64,000 bases of DNA from Spodoptera frugiperda (taxonomy: Eukaryota > Arthropoda > Insecta > Lepidoptera > Noctuidae): contig NC_064225.1 in assembly GCF_023101765.2 (NCBI RefSeq), forward strand, positions 3,038,001 through 3,102,000, in the 5' to 3' direction. The position numbers were made by a program, and so were the translations under genes. The first letter of the stretch is position 1. Every line of letters begins with the position of its first letter. This document shows positions 12,231 through 22,300 of this stretch, piece after piece. The notes below the pieces were generated by a model. The model saw only the letters and a program-made list of their open reading frames with translations. It had not been told where the DNA came from and did not search any database.

Positions 12231-12840
12231 AGCTATGTTATTCCAAAAGAATAAAACTTTTTTTATAAGGGGAACGCTTTCCATTTTTTTAAGTCGGGTT
12301 ATATCCCTAAAACCTTCTAAGTCTGAAAAATACTATGCTGAAGTCGGTTTTAAAGTAAAGAAATTAGAGAATATATCAAACATAATCTTTATTTATTTCA
12401 TAAAAAAAACTTATAAAACACCATGACCTTCATCAAGAACAACACCATATCTTTTACTTCAAAACTAGAAAACCATCTTTTAAAGAATAAGATAGGGATT
12501 AAAAGCACATTTCAAAGTATGAGAATAGCACTAACCATTTCCCACATTGCGAACGTATGTCTTCACTCCGGGCTTGCTCCAATGTTCCCGAGTGATAAAT
12601 ACCTTCACTGCGCCAAGACATTACGGGAATCAAATATAGTGAGAATAGTGAGGATTCTAGTATGTCTTATGAAAATGGTGAAAGAATAAAATTGCTTGTT
12701 TTCGTAGAATTGTCTTTGATGTTTGTTGAATATTACGTTATGTTATTACGTTATGTTAATATTGAATTAGAATTATTACTAAGAATCGTGCTACGGCTTC
12801 TTTTTTATGATCTAATTGCATTTTCTAAGCTGCATACCAT

Positions 12841-12985
12841 TTTCCGGGGTTTACCGGAGCTCCGGCTCAAAAAACAGGAGTAGGAACGGGGTGGTTTTTT
12901 GTCAGTAAAAGTCCGACACCCCCTCTCGCCTCGACCAAGGCGGGAGAAGTCATTGGATGATTATAATCCCCTCAAAAAAAAAAAA
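12841..12985 (+). repeat. SINE-C 3' half
   Basis: Starts at GGGGTTTACCGGAGCTCC and ends CCCCTCAAAAAAAAAAAA. The GC-rich head is missing. Confidence 0.75.
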
Positions 12986-12999
12986 TGCCTTTGACACCC

Positions 13000-13513
13000 A
13001 TAGTTAAGTTAGATCCATAGAAAATATGGGTCTAACTCAATTATGGTAGACCGATAAACGAGCAAGCGGTAAACGATCACCTAATGGCAAGCAATCTATA
13101 GTCTTGTGTGAATAAATAAATCAGTCTGTGAGAATATAAATAATAGGCGAGCAAAACATTCTATATGAATAATGAATATACAATACAATTTTCGAAACGT
13201 CAAACATTATGTTTTCTACTAATTTTGTATGAAATAGTGTATTATGACGTCATCAGATTTTACGTTAATAAGAAGACTTATTTGTAAACAAAAAATGCTA
13301 GAAAAATTTGGAAATTAATTAGATCATAATCTACAAATGAAAGAATTTTTTTGTATTGATCACTTTGTTTTTAAGGAAACTCTACCCAATTCCTTTCAAT
13401 TTTGCTGTTTCAAGAGTCTAGCCTTATTTTGTTCTGATAAATACAATAACATATTTTTTTTACCTACAGAAACATCTATCCAGACACATGTTAGGCTTAA
13501 CAATAATCTAGAT
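13000..13513. other. No recognised feature
   Basis: AT-rich. The open frame 13337-13672 starts here but runs into the inverted-repeat element that begins at 13514 and has low-complexity Lys/Phe/Asn composition, so I do not call a gene. Confidence 0.45.
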
Positions 13514-14264
13514 CATATCGACACCAGCAATTTATACTACGCTAACTCGAAATTTGGAAAAAACTTTTTTTATGCTAAGTTGCTTAAAATGTGTGTTTAC
13601 ATACGTCATAAAAAAATTGAGAAGAAATATGCAAAAATAAGAAAGTTACAAATCTTAAAAAACGCTAAGTAAAGGTACTTTTTGAAATCACTCGATTTAT
13701 ATTACGCCAACTATTATTAGCGGAGTGTGCGCGGGGATCACTTTGGTCAAAATCCGTGCAACACTGCACTTACTCATAGTTAGCGTAGTTTAGTGCGTTC
13801 GTGTGTATACTTGTTCGTTTGTAAAATGAACGACTTAGCGACTTTTATATAGTAAATACTTATGTGTTAACGTATTAATCAGTTTATTAATGGTACGTTG
13901 ACTATTCTTTTTGTGAGTAAGTACATGTTCTTTATAAAATATTGAAATATGCATCAGATGATTGATCATACACTACGACGTCCCGTACTACACTACGCTA
14001 ACATAAGTTAGACGTGTATAAGGTGTAATTTTTTTTTGATGAATTACGTTTATGTACGGCTAACTTGCGCTAAATCAAAAAATAGAAATAATTAAGAAAA
14101 TATAAATATGAGATATTACAATGAATAAATTAAATATTAAGCATACGAAATTTCAAAAAAGTATCTTAATTAATGTAAAAGTTATCACGTTTTTCCCTTT
14201 AAACGCCTCTACTGTAAAGTACGCTTTTTGAGTTAGCGCAGTATAAATTGCTGGTGTCGATATG
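13514..14264. mobile_element. Palindromic (foldback-like) inverted-repeat element
   Basis: The 35-bp ends are inverted copies with one mismatch (CATATCGACACCAGCAATTT on the left, AAATTGCTGGTGTCGATATG on the right). The 11-mer ACTACGCTAAC lies at 13536 (+), 13779 (-), 13992 (+) and, with one change, 14232 (-), symmetric about the centre. Such subterminal motifs often bind transposase. No transposase gene is seen. Confidence 0.7.
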
Positions 14265-14768
14265 CTTATATCCCAAAACATATAATTCTAGCCGTAAATG
14301 AGCCATAAGACATAAGAACATAACTTTTCTGTAAAAGCATACTTATAAAGAAAATCTACAAGCGTTGCCAATACCTAAGGAAAAAATGTCTTCGTTTCAA
14401 AACAGAAAATGTTATTACAATAGCATAGTACGCCATCTTTATTTCACCCATTTGGAGACAGAACAGAAAATACCAAGGAAATTACCTTCCATTCTCTTCA
14501 AAATTGGAACTATGCAGGAATACCGTTGCAATTTAAACGCAGAAGCTTCCAATTTCGTAAATAAATTGACAAAAAAAGCATGGCCGCTTATTTTGAATTT
14601 GAAATTGGAATTTACAAGTCTAAAGAGGAATAGTTGTGACAGTGAAATAACAAAGAGTATTTATGCAGATTTTTTAATATTTTGATCGATTTGTTATATT
14701 TATGTATATTTAACACCAAAATTTATAGTAAACTATGGATAAATTAACTAAAAAAAGAAAACAGTAAG
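14265..14768. other. No recognised feature
   Basis: AT-rich. An open frame at 14365-14685 (106 codons) has no recognisable domain or signal and is probably chance. Confidence 0.4.
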
Positions 14769-15045
14769 ACTGCCTCGTTGGCTGAGTGTTTGCTAGTGCA
14801 ATTGCCGGACAAGGGGTCTCGGGTTCGATTCCCGGGTCGGGCAAAGTAATAGTAGGGTTTTTTCGGTTTCTTAAAAATTCTCAGTAGTAGCACGGAGACT
14901 GGAAATGTGCTCAGTACATGGCAACAGGCTCACCCTCTATTACATGGGACTTATAACACAAATGGTGAAAAGTGGGTGTACATTGTTTAGCGGCATTACG
15001 TGCCTTACTCTGCCTACCTCTCGGGGATAAAAAGGCGTGACGTTG
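14769..15045 (+). repeat. SINE-A copy, full length
   Basis: Best-preserved tRNA-like head in the window: CTGCCTCGTTGGCTGAGTG and a B box in GGGTTCGATTCCCGGGTCGG. The body ends CTCTCGGGGATAAAAAGGC. Confidence 0.85.
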
Positions 15046-15450
15046 CAAAATTTTAATAAATTGATCAGTTATATTTATGTCCATTTAAGTCTAAAATACA
15101 TAGTAATAACCAAAAAACTTGGATAAATTAACTAAAAAAAAGGAAAACAGCCTCCAAATGCCATTTAATAATTCCATATCAGACGACATCTTGCAGTCAT
15201 TCACAATAAATAAAATTTTCTACCGAAATTCATTCATAAAACATTCTCTCTTTCATTTCATTCATTTCAGCTGTATACAACATCTCAGCCAGTCAGTATA
15301 CAGCTTGTCACTATAACATTTTTCCTTGTTCGAACTCTGTTTATCTACGTCACGAAATTACGATCCGTCATCTTGAGTTTGTGCCAATAATTCGCTTTGC
15401 TTTTGTGAAAAAAAAAAGATGAAAAGGGTCAGATATGTACAGGCTGATTG
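15046..15450. other. No recognised feature
   Basis: AT-rich. The 65-codon frame at 15119-15316 shows no domain. Confidence 0.4.
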
Positions 15451-15540
15451 TAAGGGTCGGGTCACGCAGACCGACTTGGAGAGCATCGCCGCGCATTTTT
15501 TTTTCACACAGACCACTTTTTATACGCTTTTATACCCCTT

Positions 15541-15698
15541 TTTTGAGGGGGGGGGAATCATCCAATGACTTCTCCCGCCTTGGGTGAGGCGGGAGGAAGT
15601 GTCAAACTCTTACTGACTAAAAAACCACCCCGTCCCTGTTCCTGCTTTTCGAGCCGGAGCCCCGATAAACCCGCTAGGTAGTCCGCAGCTCCGGGGAT
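15541..15698 (-). repeat. SINE-C 3' half, minus strand
   Basis: Tail TTTTGAGGGGGGGGGGAATC through CCCGCTAGGTAGTCCGCAGC. Nested in the inverted-repeat element. Confidence 0.8.
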
Positions 15699-16025
15699 CA
15701 TATACGCTTGGAGTCGGTCATAGCGGAGTCGCCAACTATTGCACGAAGATTAGCTGGAAGCGTTTATTATTTCATACCAAGCGTGTTTAAACATTTTTAA
15801 TGACAAAAATAGTGCACATTAAAAAATAAACCTTAATACTAAGGATTTAAACTCTGTTTTCAACGTGACGCATTATGACGCAAAAATAGCATTATTTGGA
15901 TACGGATAAAACTACCATGTTTAATGAAGAATAACTCTGAACGGACTAAGATTTGTAACTTGGCGCCATAGTGACTTTTATTCAGCTCAAAATTACATGT
16001 CTTTTTTATGTAACAAGCCAATAAA

Positions 16026-16272
16026 TAAGCTGACGGAGAATTAACGACGGATCACCTGATGGTAAGCAAGCGCCGCCGCCCATGGACACTTGAAACACCA
16101 GAGACGTTACAAGTGCGTTGCCGGCCTTTTGGGGGTTAGGAATATAAGGGTTGTAACCTCACTCACACAACGAAACACAACGCAAGCTATGTTTCACGTC
16201 TGTTTTCTGTGAGGCCGTGGTATCAGTCCAGTCGAACCGGCCCATTCGTGCCGAAGCATGGCTCTCCCGCAT
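16026..16272 (-). repeat. SINE-D copy, minus strand
   Basis: From TAAGCTGACGGAGAATTAAC through GCGTTGCCGGCCTTTTGGGG to GCCGAAGCATGGCTCTCCC. It lacks a central block, since GGGTTGTAACCTCACTCAC joins two separated parts. Confidence 0.8.
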
Positions 16273-16823
16273 TATCTAATGATACAAGTCACATAGCTAT
16301 TTAAGGTGGGACCAGATTTCATAGAAACTCTGACATCCTCCTTTGCTCTCTTCTCCAAGCCGGTCTGTGTGAACGGACCCTAAAGATTTTTGTTTCATCG
16401 TCGTCTTTTGAAAAATATTTTGTATTTTTTTTTATATATATTTTTTCTTTGAACATGCCAGTAACAAGCTGTGTGTTAATTCTCTTTTGTGTAGCTGTCT
16501 GTTACTGTTTTGGTATTGAATTGGATTTTATGTTGCTTATGATTGTGAAGTAGTCGTTGGATTACCAATCTATTGACTGCTTATTTTAAACTCATTTTCC
16601 TTTGGCCGTATAGTGACGATGCGGCTTGTAGCGATGGTAGTGTAGAATAAACTTTGTCACTACCTCTTCTCTTCTCGTGGGGTGTCGTATGAGTTGACTA
16701 AGGGACTACACAAATGACAGACATTGAGATTCAGCTGCTGATAATAATGAAACTTTAACTGCCATCTTTAAATCGTCTGTCAAGCGCCAAGAATCGACTT
16801 TCAGCGAAAGAACAGGTGTTCTT

Positions 16824-17086
16824 TAAGTGTGGGAGAGCTATGCTTCGGCACGAATGGGCCGGCTCGACCAGAGTTATACCATGGCCTCATAGAAAACCAA
16901 CGTGAAACAACGCTTGCGTTGTGTTTCGCTGTGTAAGTGAGGTTACCGGAGGCCCAATTACCCTTTTCCAAACCTTGATTCAACAACGACCCGTAATTTC
17001 CTAACCCCCATAAGACCGGCAACGCACTTGCAATGCCTCTGTACCCATCAGGTGATATGTCTGCTCGTTAACCGGTTTATACCATA
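16824..17086 (+). repeat. SINE-D copy with deletions
   Basis: Head AAGTGTGGGAGAGCTATGC to end GGTTTATACCATAAAA. The GTGTTTCGGGTGTCC block is missing between GCCTCTG and TACCCATCAGG. Confidence 0.8.
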
Positions 17087-17442
17087 AAATAGTTATTTTC
17101 TATAGTGGAGACCCTAAATATTCTTAAACTCCCAAACACTTAATACTCTCTAAACTAACAGTTACATACACAAATATGTACACAACAGTACCTAACCTAC
17201 GTTCCTAAACATTACTAAGCCAAAGCTAGCATTCGGAATACAATTATATAGGGCCATTTATTTCCTCGTGACTCTAACTACGATTGTAGAAGATAAGTGG
17301 CTAACAATACATCGTGTTCCCCGCTATCCATCTAATTGAACATCTTCTTGTAGTGCAGTTGTATTATTCAATTGTTTTGTTTGTATTTTGTGGGTTTAGT
17401 TCTCTATTTAATGGTATTAGTTTGTCTTTTTGGGACATTGTT
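17087..17442. other. No recognised feature
   Basis: AT-rich with no repeat shared elsewhere in the window and no convincing coding frame. Confidence 0.4.
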
Positions 17443-17587
17443 TTAAGGGGAGATAATCATCCAATGATCCGCCTTAGGCGAGGCGAGACGGAGTGTCAGA
17501 CTCTTACTGACTATAAACCACTCTGTCCGTACTCCTGCTTTCGAGCCGGACCCCTAGTAAACCCGCTAGGTAGTCCGCAGCTCCGGG
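17443..17587 (-). repeat. SINE-C 3' half, minus strand
   Basis: GGGGAGATAATCATCCAATG through AACCCGCTAGGTAGTCCGCA. The head is absent. Confidence 0.75.
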
Positions 17588-17743
17588 TATTTTGGGACTT
17601 AAGGTCTTCTGAAGTTTTTGATAGTATTATTATGTAGAGAAGAACTATACCAAAATACTACAGGTTACTGATACAGAGCAGAAAGAGTAAAAAACGACAT
17701 TAAACTTTACGTATTTATCAAAATCGATTCATCAAAAGCCTTT

Positions 17744-17802
17744 GATTAGATTAGATTTAGATCAGCCATGATAGTCCCACGGCAGGGCAAATACCTTTGA
17801 CT
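17744..17802 (-). repeat. Non-LTR retroelement 3' tail, minus strand
   Basis: Reverse complement of a tail found at 63878-63925: on the + strand here it reads ATCAGCCATGATAGTCCCAC then GGCAGGGCAAATACCTTTG. The tail is a (GATTA)-like run. It resembles the widespread insect tail containing a CAGTGGGACG motif. Confidence 0.5.
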
Positions 17803-18706
17803 AAAAATTTTTTATCTAAAACGAAATAGATTTTAGTTTTATTCCCTTAAGATTTGCCTAACTATTTAGTAGACCACCCAATAATAAAAAGAACAGCCAC
17901 TATTTCGAACACAACAAGGCACACTACCGCTACATATTCATAATGGAACTGCGCTGAACTTCGCTTCACATCGCGACGTAACCACTCGTCTAATAAAGCC
18001 GTTCAACTAATTTAATCTCCCTAAAGTTCGGTGGAACATGCTTCTACAATCTCACATCAGTCGTCCGTATGTTTGTCTGATCTTTCCTAAGCGTTTGATA
18101 CTTGCTTTTGATGCAGTTGTTTGAGCGAATTTGATTCTGATTTTGGTTGTGGGAGCAGTTTTTTGGGGGAAGAATAATGTGAATTTATAATGACTTTTGA
18201 ACAGAACAAAACTATGTATACAGTAGTGCAGTATAAAGATCACTCTTATGACTAAAACGAAACTATAAGTATTATTAGTCTTCATAAGCATAAAACAACT
18301 AAATATTTCAATGAAAACCGAAAATTAAAAATTACCACAGAAGAGCTGTAATGTTGTAGGTTGTCTAGGAATGTTACGGACATTTGACACGGCTGTTGCA
18401 ATGCCGTATTTGTGAAGAAGAATGCCGTATTAAATTTGGATTGGACACGTGACAGTCAACCAATCAGATCGCGCGTAGCGTTTGGTTACTGCTTACTTAT
18501 TATTTTACGATTGAGTTCAGTAAGTTTATCAATTTACGAAAATGTGGCCGTAAAATATTACAATTTATCTCCCGTTTAGAATCCTACGAAAGTTTATAAA
18601 CTTCCTAGTAAATTTATAAACTTACGGATCTTGTTATTTTCCGGTGACTGATATATACTCTATATTTATATTATAGTCACGCGTATCAAATTCTTAGTAA
18701 CTTGAC
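17803..18706. other. Unannotated upstream sequence
   Basis: Sits 0.5-1.4 kb upstream of the first coding exon and could hold promoter or 5' UTR exons, but I see no convincing TATA/initiator pair or splice donor that I can assign. Contains a GC-richer patch near 18440-18490. Confidence 0.35.
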
Positions 18707-18788
18707 TATTAGCAAAATGAACAATACTGCTTAACCGTTGGCAATTCTTGGAAAACAAAACAGAGTCTAATATTAGACATTTGACTTT
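18707..18788. repeat. Left copy of ~80-bp direct repeat
   Basis: TATTAGCAAAATGAACAATA to ATTAGACATTTGACTTTAA. It is repeated at 19084-19171 with a few changes, including a 4-bp difference (AATA against AATAATTA). The two copies bracket a SINE-A. Confidence 0.85.
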
Positions 18789-19083
18789 AAATACATACAT
18801 ACATATCGTCACGCCTTTAATCCCCGAAGGGGTATGCAGAGGTGCACATTATGACACGTAATGCCACTGTGTACACTCACTTTTCACAATTTATGTTGTA
18901 AGTCCCATGTAATAGGTGGTGAGCCTATTGCCATATACCGAGCACATTTCCAGACTCCGTGCTACTAGTGAGAAATTTTTGAAAAACCGAAAAAAGCCCA
19001 GTAATACTTCGCCCGACCCGGGAATCGAACCCGAGACCCCTTGCCCGGCAGTCGCACATGCAACCACTCGGCCAACGAGGCAG
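18789..19083 (-). repeat. SINE-A between ~80-bp direct repeats
   Basis: Full-length minus-strand SINE-A. Its tail (ATACATACATACAT) is on the left, then CGTCACGCCTTTAATCCCCG, and on the right GGGAATCGAACCCGAGACC (B box complement) and GCCAACGAGGCAG. It ends 172 bp before the start codon of the Dpr gene. Confidence 0.85.
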
Positions 19084-19171
19084 TATTAGCAAAATGAACA
19101 ATAATTACTGCTTAACCGTTGGCAATTCTTGGAAAACAAAACAGAGACTAATATTAGACATTTCAACTTTT
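19084..19171. repeat. Right copy of ~80-bp direct repeat
   Basis: Second copy of the sequence at 18707-18788, directly abutting the SINE head. It ends about 26 bp before the probable splice acceptor of the first coding exon. Confidence 0.85.
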
Positions 19172-19197
19172 AATTACGGAAATTTTCTTCTTTCCAG

Positions 19198-19254
19198 AGT
19201 CAGAGAAGGCTGTCCAGATGAACTCTATGGCTCCTAACTCCAGGGGCTGACAAG
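19198..19254 (+). other. 5' UTR part of exon 1, with a small upstream ORF
   Basis: A TTTTCTTCTTTCCAG acceptor ends at 19197, suggesting that at least one noncoding exon lies upstream; I could not place it. An upstream ORF of 10 codons (19218-19250, stop TGA) ends four bases before the main ATG and is in a different frame. It could dampen translation of the main ORF. If there is no upstream exon, this is simply leader sequence. Confidence 0.6.
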
Positions 19255-19330
19255 ATGACGTCGGCTGGTCTTTTGGTCTTCTGCTCAGTGCTCACCCGGA
19301 CGCTATGCGTTATTGCTCCACAGATTCCAG
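19255..19330 (+). CDS. dpr: dpr coding exon 1: start codon and signal peptide
   Basis: Encodes M1-P25 plus one base. Hydrophobic core GLLVFCSVL (residues 5-13) followed by TRTLCVIA fits a secretion signal. The ATG has A at -3. The upstream ATG at 19218 gives only a 10-codon ORF, so 19255 is chosen as the start. Donor GTACAA at 19331. Confidence 0.85.
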
Positions 19331-22300
19331 GTACAATAATCTATTTATATAAAAATTAATTGCTGTTTATTAGTCTCGCTAAAACTCTAATTTTGGCTAA
19401 CCGATTCGTCTAATTTTGGTATTGAATTATTTGTGAAACGTCCCACGTCTAAAAGGTGAGAAGAGAATGTTTGAGGCGGTACAAAGTTTGCCGGGTCAGC
19501 GAGTCATTTATATATTCAACCTTAAGTTGTTTGTAATTCAAACATATCAAAACTTCTCGAACATGTCAATGATTTAAGTGTAAATTCTTACTCTTATTCA
19601 CATGTTAATTACTATACATACATTTATTATTATACACATTACGTGAATTCTTATTCAAACTTAAATCCAGTCTTGTCCGGTCGAATAAAGAAGAACTTAT
19701 TGTTTATCATATCCATTATTGTATGTCTAATAGCTCCCGATATTACACTATTATTGACAGATGCTCACAGATGAACATCAATAACCCAATAAACTCAAAC
19801 ATCGGGAACTCAAAACAAACAGACGTAGAGGACGGGACGTAGTAAATAGTTCATTTTTAGTTATGTTATTAGTTGCAGTGATCGCGTAATATTATTTATT
19901 CGTATTGGTTTGAGATTTCAAAACTTTATGTAATAAATTATTGTTAAAATGTTAAAATATTATAAATGTTATATATTACTGCTACTAGAAAATGGTTACG
20001 GTAAATGTGTTTCGATAGATATTTTTAAGGTCGTGTGATATACAGGGTTACTTTTAATTCGACGTATTTCTCTCCGAAGGTTATATAACCTTTTTATAGA
20101 GAATGACTCAAAGAAACTAGCCGCTTTTGGACCTCAATAATCTATAGATTATACAACTATTTTCCTATAAAATTCGCCTTGAGGTCCGAAAGCGGCTAGT
20201 TTGTTTGAACACGCTAATCTCAGGAACTACTGGTCCGATTTAAATAATTATTCTTGTGTTGGATAGGGCATTTATCGAGGAAGGTTATAGGCTATAAAAC
20301 ATCACGCTACAATTAATAGGAGCCGAGCAGAGCGGGTGAAACCGCGAGGAAGTAGCTAGTAATATATACTTCTCTTTGTCACGATATTCAGTCGTGAATT
20401 ACGATATAAATTCTAATGGCGATCGGTTGCTCTGTACCTTCGTGCCTGACATGATTTTCGGTCGTTCTTTTTCTAAAACTTCCGCGAACAAATGACTGTG
20501 CTTCCAAAAATATGATGCGGTGGCATGATGTGCCTTTGTCAGTCATTTTTTATGGACCACCGATTTATTTGTGTAAAGGTAAGCGTCCATAGACCGGACA
20601 TAGTCGAATCGCATCAAACGGATTAATTTTTCAGACTGCACTGGCAATCGGAGCAATCGAATTGCCGATACCACTTTTACTCGGATTTTTGTCATCGGCA
20701 TTCCGTATGACGTCATCGGTACGCATCACATGTAGGCTTTGCTGATGATGCGGTCCATACGATGCGGAAGTGAACGCAGTTGTATGAGTTTCTATACAAG
20801 ACAAACTAAAATCCGTTGAGTGCGATGCGTACGAGGTGAGCCTGTGGACGCTTACCTTAATGCGAAGTTCTGTTACCAAGCTGCTTTAGTAGTTTATTTG
20901 ATTTTCTGCGAATTGTTTGTGTAATTACTTCCTTATATTGTAGCGTGATTATTGATATTTTTCATCTAACTATCATGACTGGTATTACGAAAATTCCTAG
21001 CTTATTATAACTAATGCGTAGATTTGTGGCTCGAACAGCAAGAGTAGGAACGGGGTGGTTTTTAGTCAGTAAGAGTCGGACACTCCCTCTCGCCTCACCC
21101 AAGGCGGGAGAAGTCATTGGATAATATTTCCCTCTCAGAAAGATGTCATCACTATGATAGAAAATACATGAACAATAATGTGTCTAAATGTGTTTTGTGA
21201 ACATATACTACAGGCAGTTCTTTTTTCATTCAACAACGAACAGACCTAAGACTGAATAGGTTCTCAATTCTTCGAAATTCCGCTTGAAATATAATTTGCA
21301 CGTATTCTGCGAACAACGAATGAAAACAACCAAAAACCCGAATATACCTACATATAGCCAAACACGAAACCTCTTCCTATATTTAAAATCAGATAAAATT
21401 TCCAATATCTACCTTCATGAGTAAAAATACGCTCCGCGTTAATATCCTATTACTTTCCTTTTTGAGATAAAAATATGTTTACACCTTCGATAACGTTAAC
21501 CTGAAGGTATAAAGGAGTATCTACAGTGTACACCATTGTTCATTGTTATTTTTCTTAGTGCTTTTAAACTAAAGATGTGCTGTGCTACCTTGCTGTGGAT
21601 GCGTTTGGTTTCCTTCAACCATATTCATTGGTACACACATCATAGCACTGGTGGAAACAGACTCGGCTAAGCTATGTTTCTTATATAGAAATATGCTTGC
21701 TAAGGTTGTGTGCTGTAGATGGCTTTCCTACTATCGATACATCGCATACTCGAGACTCGACCTGCTCATCTTCCTCGCACAGCTACATAGCTTAGTATAG
21801 CGTTGTATTTTGTTGTGTGAGTGAGATTACCGGAGGCCTAATCACCCCCTACCTCAATCTTTCCAATCTCCGATTCCACCACAACCCTCGAATTTCTAAC
21901 CTCAAAAAGCCGGCAATTGTCATCTAATGTTACTATCCATCTCAGCATTTATTAATTGCAATTTTGGGACGTCAAAATTGAAATATTCAATAACCAAAAT
22001 AGACAAGACCATTTCATAAAATAGAGCAGCATACCATACAAAAAATAGTTCATTCATACTTCACACGATCCGGATTTAAACCTAAACCGCAGCCTATCCG
22101 AAACATGACCGTTGAACCAACTCAACGAAGCGAAAAAAAATCCGAATTCCCTACCACAAAAATACCTTCCACTATTGTTCTTTAATTAGCCTTTCTGTTT
22201 GCTCCCGTGCGTTGAAATTATTACCTATCTCATAAATTCTTTGGGCCACAGACAGTTTGCACAGATTTATTATAGGCCTTATTTTATTATTTATTACTAA

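Larger units (their letters stand above)
15454..16381. mobile_element. PIF/Harbinger-like element with two nested SINEs
   Basis: Inverted ends GGGTCGGGTCACGCAGACC and (right end, complement) GGGTCCGTTCACACAGACC are imperfect but clear. TAA flanks both sides (15451-15453, 16382-16384), as expected for PIF/Harbinger insertion. Its 0.9 kb holds a SINE-C and a SINE-D copy and no transposase. Confidence 0.7.

Noticed and set aside
13337..13672. 111-codon open frame
   Set aside because: Crosses the border of the inverted-repeat element at 13514, has Lys/Asn/Phe-rich low-complexity composition and no domain.
14365..14685. 106-codon open frame
   Set aside because: No recognisable motif, no splice context and no signal; expected by chance in 64 kb.
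14769..14840. Possible tRNA gene (A box and B box present)
   Set aside because: The same tRNA-like head recurs with a common SINE body at many sites; no full cloverleaf. It is SINE-A.
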